Positions 5,085 to 9,702 of a stretch of DNA of 9,702 bases are shown here, one piece after another. Source of the stretch: Acidobacteriota bacterium (lineage in GTDB: Bacteria > Actinomycetota > Actinomycetes > Actinomycetales > Micrococcaceae); contig JABBNV010000008.1 of assembly GCA_019352125.1 (NCBI GenBank), positions 8,287 to 17,988 of the forward strand, read 5' to 3'. The notes beneath the pieces are model-generated. The model was not told where the DNA came from. It did not search any database and was given only the letters and a program-made list of their open reading frames with translations. Position numbers and translations under genes: made by a program. The stretch's first letter is position 1. The number at the start of each line of letters is the position of its first letter.

Positions 5085-6722
5085 CTAGTTGCCTTCGTTC
5101 GAGTTGTGCGTGGTGGCCAGAGAGGCCACTACCTTGATCAGTTGTGCCACGCCTGCGCTACGGTCGGTGAGGTGCAGTTGCAGCACGGGGCGGCCGTGTT
5201 GTTCAGCCAGTACCTGTGCATCGCCAGCAGCCTGGGCCTCAATCAGCTCGCCAAAGCTGAATGGCCGCTCCGGAATGCCAAGATCCTCCGTACTGGTCGC
5301 AGTGATCTGCAGGAAGACGCCGACGGCGGGACCACCCTTGTGGAATTGCCCAGTAGAGTGCAGGAAGCGGGGACCCCAGCCAAACGTCACCGGACGGTGC
5401 GCAACGGCAGCCAGCGGGTTCCGAACTCCTGCCAATTCGGCATGCGTGATGCGGTCCAGATAGGCCTGAACGCTCAGGTAGCCGTCTTCGGGAAGTTGCC
5501 CCAGCAACGCTTGAACAGCGTCACTCACTGTGGCAGCATCGCCCAACCACTGCGGGCCACGTACTTCAATGGCCCCATCCGTGAAATTGGCCGGCTGCGC
5601 CTCCGGGCGTGCATCCAACAGGCCGCGAGCAGCCTTCTTGGCGGCTTCAACATCCGGCTGGTCGAAGGGATTGATTCCCAGCAACCTACCCGCCACCACT
5701 ACGGCAAATTCCCACAACATCATTTGCGAACCCAGGCCACCGGACACGGCCACCTGGTTTTCCGCGAGTTCAACCGATTCAGTGTCAGCAACCAGGCGCA
5801 CCACCAGAACATCCGAGGCACCCCCAACAACTTCCGGGGAATCTGGGTCTGCGACCACCGGAAGTAAGCCAGTGCCCAATTTGCCCGTGGACTCAGCGAT
5901 GAGCTGTTCGGCCCAGTCAGCAAAGCCCACAATGGATGAACCCTCATCCACAATGACCACTTTGTTGCGCAGGGGGTTGGTTCCGCCAAGTGCGGCGCCC
6001 AGCTTGAGCCCAATATTCTCAGCAGCGTCCTCGCGCAGCGACTCAGCAGCTTCTTCTGCTTCATCGATCAGTGCCTGAATGTCTACCCCGGCAAGCCCGG
6101 AGGGCACTAATCCAAACGCGGTCAGAGCGGAGTACCGTCCGCCCACGTTGGGGTCAGCATTGAACACCTTGCGGTATCCAGCCTCACGAGCCGATGCATC
6201 CAAGGGGGAACCCGGATCAGTGACAATAATGATGCGGCTGGCAGCGTCTACGCCTGCCTTCGTGAACTCTTGCTCAAACACGCGACGCTGTGAGTCAGTC
6301 TCGAGCGTTGAGCCGGACTTCGAGGAGACCACGATCGCCGTCGTCGTCAGCCTGTCAGCCAAGGCCGCCCGAACCTGTTCCGGATCCGTGCTATCCAAGA
6401 CGGTCAACTCGACGCCAGCCGTATTGGTGATGACTTCGGGAGCCAGTGAAGAGCCACCCATTCCAGCCAGCACAATGTGGTTGACACCCTCAGCGCGCAA
6501 CTCATCGCGCAGGCTGAGGATCTCCGCCACCAGTGGCGAGGAGACGGCAGGTGCCTCTACCCAGCCCAACCGGACGGCGGCTTCAGACTCGGAGTCCGGC
6601 CCCCACAGGGTGTTGTCCTTGGCGAAAATCTTCGACGCAACAGCATCTGCCACGAGAGCCTCGCCGTGGACTTGCCACGCCTGGCTAGCTGCGCCGGAGG
6701 CGTTGAAACTCATGCTGGACAT
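5085..6722 (-). CDS. pgi: glucose-6-phosphate isomerase (actinobacterial/Tal-Pgi type)
   Basis: This 545-residue enzyme interconverts glucose-6-phosphate and fructose-6-phosphate. It has two SIS-type sugar-phosphate domains. LAGMGGSSLAPEV (85-97) and VVSSKSGSTLET (131-142) form the phosphate site. DPNVGGRYSALTAFGLVP (190-207) carries the active-site Arg196. FADWAEQLIAESTGK (267-281) contains a probable catalytic Glu. GPRFLHSTGQFHKGG (450-464) carries His455 and Lys462. These signatures are those of the Pgi half of bifunctional transaldolase/Pgi proteins, not of the E. coli-type Pgi. The first ATG is preferred over the ATG at codon 4 because AGAGG lies 8 bases upstream of it. The gene follows tal by 3 bp and precedes zwf by 6 bp. 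Placing Pgi in this operon links recycling of fructose-6-phosphate to NADPH production. Confidence 0.95.
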   Translation of the reverse strand: MSSMSFNASGAASQAWQVHGEALVADAVASKIFAKDNTLWGPDSESEAAVRLGWVEAPAVSSPLVAEILSLRDELRAEGVNHIVLAGMGGSSLAPEVITNTAGVELTVLDSTDPEQVRAALADRLTTTAIVVSSKSGSTLETDSQRRVFEQEFTKAGVDAASRIIIVTDPGSPLDASAREAGYRKVFNADPNVGGRYSALTAFGLVPSGLAGVDIQALIDEAEEAAESLREDAAENIGLKLGAALGGTNPLRNKVVIVDEGSSIVGFADWAEQLIAESTGKLGTGLLPVVADPDSPEVVGGASDVLVVRLVADTESVELAENQVAVSGGLGSQMMLWEFAVVVAGRLLGINPFDQPDVEAAKKAARGLLDARPEAQPANFTDGAIEVRGPQWLGDAATVSDAVQALLGQLPEDGYLSVQAYLDRITHAELAGVRNPLAAVAHRPVTFGWGPRFLHSTGQFHKGGPAVGVFLQITATSTEDLGIPERPFSFGELIEAQAAGDAQVLAEQHGRPVLQLHLTDRSAGVAQLIKVVASLATTHNSNEGN

Positions 6723-6725
6723 GGC

Positions 6726-7847
6726 TTATGCCTCTGACTTTTCACCGTTGAGTGCGCTCTGAACGTGATCCAGGAGTTCCTTCCAGCTGGCCACAAACTT
6801 GTCCAGACCTTCGGTTTCCAGCTGAGCAACAACTTCAGTGTAGGAAATGCCGAGGCCCTCCAGCTCGTTGAGCACGGCGTTGGCGGCGTCGTAGCTTCCC
6901 GTGATCGTATCGCCAGTCACTTCAGCGTGGTCGAACGTAGCGTCCAGAGTCTTCTCGGGCATGGTGTTGACCACGTTCTCCGCCACCAAGGAGGTGACAT
7001 ACAGAGTGTCCGGGTATGCCGGGTCCTTGACACCGGTCGAGGCCCAAAGCGGGCGCTGTACTAGCGCGCCAGCGGCAGCCAGCGTGTCCCAGCGCTCGGT
7101 GCTGAACTGCTCCTGGAATACCTGGTAAGCCAGCTGTGCGTTGGCAACGCCGGCCTTGCCCTTGAGCGCCTTGGCTTCGTCCGTTCCCAGTGCGTCCAGG
7201 CGCTTGTCAATTTCGGTATCCACGCGGGAAACGAAGAAGGAAGCAACGGAGTGGATGGTGGACAAGTCATGTCCATTTTCCTTAGCTGCCTCGATGCCCG
7301 TTTGGAAGGCGTTGATGACCTCGCGGTACCGCTCCAGAGAGAAAATCAGTGTCACATTGACGCTAATGCCCTCGGCCAAGGTTGCCGTAATGGCAGACAG
7401 GCCTTCCTTGGTGGCAGGGATCTTGATGTGAACGTTGTCCTTGCCTACGGCTGCGTAGAGACGCTTGGCCTCGGCAATGGTGCCTTCGGTATCCCATGCT
7501 TTGCGGGGATCAACTTCGATGGAAACGCGGCCGTCTATACCCTTGGACGCCTTGGCCACGGGGGCAAAGAGATCGCAGGCATCGGCTACATCCGAAGTGG
7601 TGATCTTGAAGACGGCGGATTCTGCATTGTCGCCTGCAGCGGCCAGCTCGGAAATCGTGCCCGCATAAGTATCGCCAGCGGAGATCGCAGCCTGGAAGAT
7701 GGACGGGTTGGTGGTAACACCCACCACATTCTTGGTGTCGATCAATTGCTGCAGTGAGCCGGAGGTCAAGCGCTGACGGGACAGGTCATCCAACCAGATG
7801 GAAACTCCAGCGGCGGAAAGTTCTGCGGTAGGGCTTGTATTGGTCAT
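6726..7847 (-). CDS. tal: transaldolase
   Basis: This 373-residue enzyme transfers the dihydroxyacetone unit between sedoheptulose-7-phosphate and glyceraldehyde-3-phosphate, giving erythrose-4-phosphate and fructose-6-phosphate in the non-oxidative pentose phosphate pathway. It is a class I aldolase-type barrel. SIWLDDLSR (16-24) carries the active-site Asp. GVTTNPSIF (43-51) is the family signature. HIKIPATKEG (140-149) has the Schiff-base Lys142. NVTLIFS (164-170) and RPLWASTGVK (265-274) complete the site. The length matches the mycobacterial enzyme. ATG 7847 is 19 bp after the tkt stop; GGGAG (7859-7863) lies 11 bases upstream, rather far for a ribosome site. The stop TAA is followed, after one sense codon and in the same frame, by the pgi ATG. 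Confidence 0.97.
   Translation of the reverse strand: MTNTSPTAELSAAGVSIWLDDLSRQRLTSGSLQQLIDTKNVVGVTTNPSIFQAAISAGDTYAGTISELAAAGDNAESAVFKITTSDVADACDLFAPVAKASKGIDGRVSIEVDPRKAWDTEGTIAEAKRLYAAVGKDNVHIKIPATKEGLSAITATLAEGISVNVTLIFSLERYREVINAFQTGIEAAKENGHDLSTIHSVASFFVSRVDTEIDKRLDALGTDEAKALKGKAGVANAQLAYQVFQEQFSTERWDTLAAAGALVQRPLWASTGVKDPAYPDTLYVTSLVAENVVNTMPEKTLDATFDHAEVTGDTITGSYDAANAVLNELEGLGISYTEVVAQLETEGLDKFVASWKELLDHVQSALNGEKSEA
6731..6735 (-). promoter_or_regulatory. ribosome binding site of pgi
   Basis: AGAGG on the minus strand lies 8 bases before the ATG at 6722 and 17 bases before the alternative ATG at codon 4, so the first ATG is the likely start. It is embedded in the last codons of tal. 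Confidence 0.65.
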
Positions 7848-7858
7848 CGTGAAAAATT

Positions 7859-7863
7859 CTCCC
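7859..7863 (-). promoter_or_regulatory. ribosome binding site of tal, long spacing
   Basis: GGGAG on the minus strand is separated from the tal ATG by an 11-base A/T-rich spacer (AATTTTTCACG), longer than the usual 5-9. It is the only purine-rich match in the tkt-tal gap. No in-frame start lies closer. Confidence 0.45.
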
Positions 7864-7866
7864 TAT

Positions 7867-9702
7867 TTAGTTCTGGTTTGCAGCGTTGATGGAATCTTTG
7901 GCGGCTTCCGCGACAGCCTCAGCGGTGATTCCAAACTCCTGGAACAGACGCTTGTAGTCGGCGGATGCGCCAAAGTGTTCCAGTGAAATGGAACGCCCGT
8001 TGTCACCCACAAATTCCCGCCAGCTCTGAGCGATTCCGGCTTCGACGGACACGCGGGCTTTCACTGCGGCGGGCAAGACTGATTCACGGTAGGCAGCGTC
8101 CTGCGCGTGGAACCATTCCACGCAAGGCATGGAGACAACCCGGGCAGCAACGCCTTCAGCGGCCAGTGCTTCGCGAGCGTTGACTGCCAGCTGCACCTCG
8201 GAGCCGGTGCCCATCAGGATGACGTCCGGGGTGACTACCTTGCCGTCGCGTACAGCCTCAGCCAGCACGTAGCCGCCCTTGGCAACACCGGTTGCGGAGG
8301 CGAATTTCTCTGCCGTGGCAGCACCCTCACCGCGCTCGTAGGTGGGGATGTTCTGGCGGGTCAAGACGATGCCAGCAGGGTTCGTAGTGTTCTCCACGAT
8401 GGCCTTCCATGCCTGAGCCACTTCATTGGCGTCGCCTGGGCGCACAACGTCCAGACCCGGAATGGCACGGAGTGAGCTGAGCTGCTCCACGGGCTGGTGG
8501 GTGGGGCCGTCTTCTCCCAAGCCGATGGAATCGTGTGTCCATACGTAGATGGACGGGACTCCCATGAGAGCACCCAAGCGAATAGCCGGACGCTGGTAGT
8601 CACTGAAGATGAGGAATGTTCCCGAAAAAGCACGGGTATTTCCGTGCAGATGGATACCGTTCACAATTGAGGCCGCGGCGTGCTCTCTGATACCGAAGTG
8701 GAGGACGCGGCCGTAAGGACCACCGGACCACTCCTTGGTCTGCCGGTTTTTCGGGATGAACGATGCGGACCCCTCAATGGTGGTGTTATTGGACTCTGCA
8801 AGGTCACAGGAGCCGCCCCAAAGCTCCGGGAGTACCGGGCCAATGGCGTTGAGCACCTTACCGGATGCCGCACGAGTGGAGACATCCTTCCCTGCTTCGA
8901 AGATGGGCAGAGTGTCCGCCCAGTCCTGTGGCAGTTCGCCGGCGTCGAGGCGTTTGAGCAAAGCTGCGCCATCGGCGTTGGAGGCCTGCCATTTTTCCAG
9001 TGACGCATCCCAATCCTTGCGAGCTGAAGCGCCGCGTTCAACCACCTTGCGAGCGTGGGCGAGGACCTCGGCATCGATTACGAAGGACTGCTCCGGGTCG
9101 AAGCCCAAATGCTGCTTTAGCCCTGCCAATTCTTCGCCGCCCAGTGCGGAACCGTGAATCTTTCCCGTGTTTTGCTTGGTCGGGGACGGCCAACCAATGA
9201 TGCTGCGCAGCGCAATGATGGAGGGCTTGCTGGTTTCAGCCTTGGCGGCAACCAACGCGGAGTACAGCTCCGCAACGTCTTCAACGTATTCGCCCGTCTT
9301 GGTCCAGTCCACGCGCTGTACGTGCCAGCCGTAGGCCTCGTAGCGCGCCAGAACGTCCTCGGAGAACGCAATATCCGTGTCATCTTCGATGGAGATGTGG
9401 TTCTGATCGTAGAGCACCACCATGTTGCCGAGTTCCTGGTGACCGGCCAGCGACGAAGCCTCGCTGGTAACGCCTTCTTGCAAGTCGCCATCGGAGGCGA
9501 TGACCCAGATGGTGTGATCAAACGGGCTGGTGCCTTCAGCAGCATCGGCATCCAGCAGGCCGCGGAGGCGGCGCTGAGAGTAGGCGAAGCCCACGGACGA
9601 GGCAAGACCTTGACCCAACGGGCCGGTGGTGATCTCAACACCCTTGGTGTGCTTGTACTCGGGGTGGCCTGGGGTCAAGGAACCCCATGTGCGCAATTCT
9701 TC
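7867..9702 (-). CDS. tkt: transketolase, 5' end outside the window
   Basis: The visible 611 residues belong to transketolase, the thiamine-diphosphate enzyme that moves two-carbon units between pentose phosphate pathway sugars. The frame is open to the window edge. Actinobacterial homologues are about 700 residues, so roughly 90 N-terminal residues are missing. In fragment numbering, LTPGHPEY (9-16) and GPLGQG (27-32) open it. ASDGDLQEG (69-77) is the GDG-type motif binding Mg-thiamine diphosphate. FGIREHAA (336-343) carries the catalytic Glu340 that activates the cofactor. HDSIGLGEDGPTHQPVE (390-406) and SDYQRP (367-372) are conserved active-site segments of the pyrimidine domain. The rest is the C-terminal domain. 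It is the most upstream gene of the operon seen here; the promoter lies outside the window. A TTG at 9696 is not the real start. Confidence 0.97.
   Translation of the reverse strand, partial: EELRTWGSLTPGHPEYKHTKGVEITTGPLGQGLASSVGFAYSQRRLRGLLDADAAEGTSPFDHTIWVIASDGDLQEGVTSEASSLAGHQELGNMVVLYDQNHISIEDDTDIAFSEDVLARYEAYGWHVQRVDWTKTGEYVEDVAELYSALVAAKAETSKPSIIALRSIIGWPSPTKQNTGKIHGSALGGEELAGLKQHLGFDPEQSFVIDAEVLAHARKVVERGASARKDWDASLEKWQASNADGAALLKRLDAGELPQDWADTLPIFEAGKDVSTRAASGKVLNAIGPVLPELWGGSCDLAESNNTTIEGSASFIPKNRQTKEWSGGPYGRVLHFGIREHAAASIVNGIHLHGNTRAFSGTFLIFSDYQRPAIRLGALMGVPSIYVWTHDSIGLGEDGPTHQPVEQLSSLRAIPGLDVVRPGDANEVAQAWKAIVENTTNPAGIVLTRQNIPTYERGEGAATAEKFASATGVAKGGYVLAEAVRDGKVVTPDVILMGTGSEVQLAVNAREALAAEGVAARVVSMPCVEWFHAQDAAYRESVLPAAVKARVSVEAGIAQSWREFVGDNGRSISLEHFGASADYKRLFQEFGITAEAVAEAAKDSINAANQN

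Noticed and set aside
5106..6762. Several 180-250-codon frames on the plus strand opposite pgi
   Set aside because: They overlap each other and the real pgi gene, are Ser/Arg/Pro-rich in the manner of antisense shadows, and match no family I recognise.
8105..8123. 8-bp inverted repeat with a 3-base loop in tkt (GCGTGGAA/TTCCACGC)
   Set aside because: About one such repeat is expected by chance in a window of this size, and it encodes a conserved protein segment.
9694..9696. TTG as the start of transketolase
   Set aside because: Two further in-frame Glu codons reach the window edge, and about 90 conserved residues of the family lie upstream. The gene is cut by the window, not started here.
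1776..9702. Missing 6-phosphogluconate dehydrogenase as evidence for an altered pathway
   Set aside because: In many actinobacteria this gene lies elsewhere on the chromosome, so its absence from the visible operon carries no information.

Overview
The window is chromosomal central-carbon DNA from an actinobacterium, most likely a member of the Micrococcaceae (Arthrobacter and relatives). Four things point there: the OpcA protein, which is largely confined to Actinobacteria; an RbpA-type RNA polymerase-binding protein; the gene order, which matches actinobacterial glycolysis/pentose-phosphate loci; and protein sequences that read like Arthrobacter homologues. By eye the G+C content is moderate rather than very high, so a lower-GC member of the family is possible. 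Genus and species cannot be fixed from this window alone.

Plus strand, 1-1766: the 3' end of pgk, then tpiA, secG and rbpA. These are two lower-glycolysis enzymes, a small subunit of the Sec translocon and a transcription factor that binds the principal sigma factor. The pgk-tpiA gap carries an 18-bp perfect palindrome. The 100-bp secG-rbpA gap, the longest gene-free stretch in the window, carries a weak promoter candidate.

Minus strand, 9702-1776, in transcription order: tkt (5' end outside the window), tal, pgi, zwf, opcA, pgl. Gaps are 19, 3 and 6 bp, then a 4-bp overlap, then 1 bp, so this is almost certainly one operon. zwf (with opcA) and pgl carry out the first two oxidative steps of the pentose phosphate pathway. 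tkt and tal run the non-oxidative sugar-phosphate exchanges. pgi returns fructose-6-phosphate to glucose-6-phosphate, which allows a cyclic, NADPH-producing mode. The 6-phosphogluconate dehydrogenase gene is not in the visible part.

The two gene groups converge with only 9 bp between the rbpA and pgl stop codons. A strong, nearly perfect 38-nt hairpin lies inside the last codons of rbpA, 35 nt past the pgl stop. It is the best candidate for the 3' end of the pentose-phosphate operon.

Every gene belongs to a known family and I see no mobile elements, CRISPR arrays, tRNA or rRNA genes. I find no undescribed multi-gene system. The items worth checking are RNA or DNA structures at gene junctions, the in-frame tal-pgi arrangement, and the divergent RbpA.
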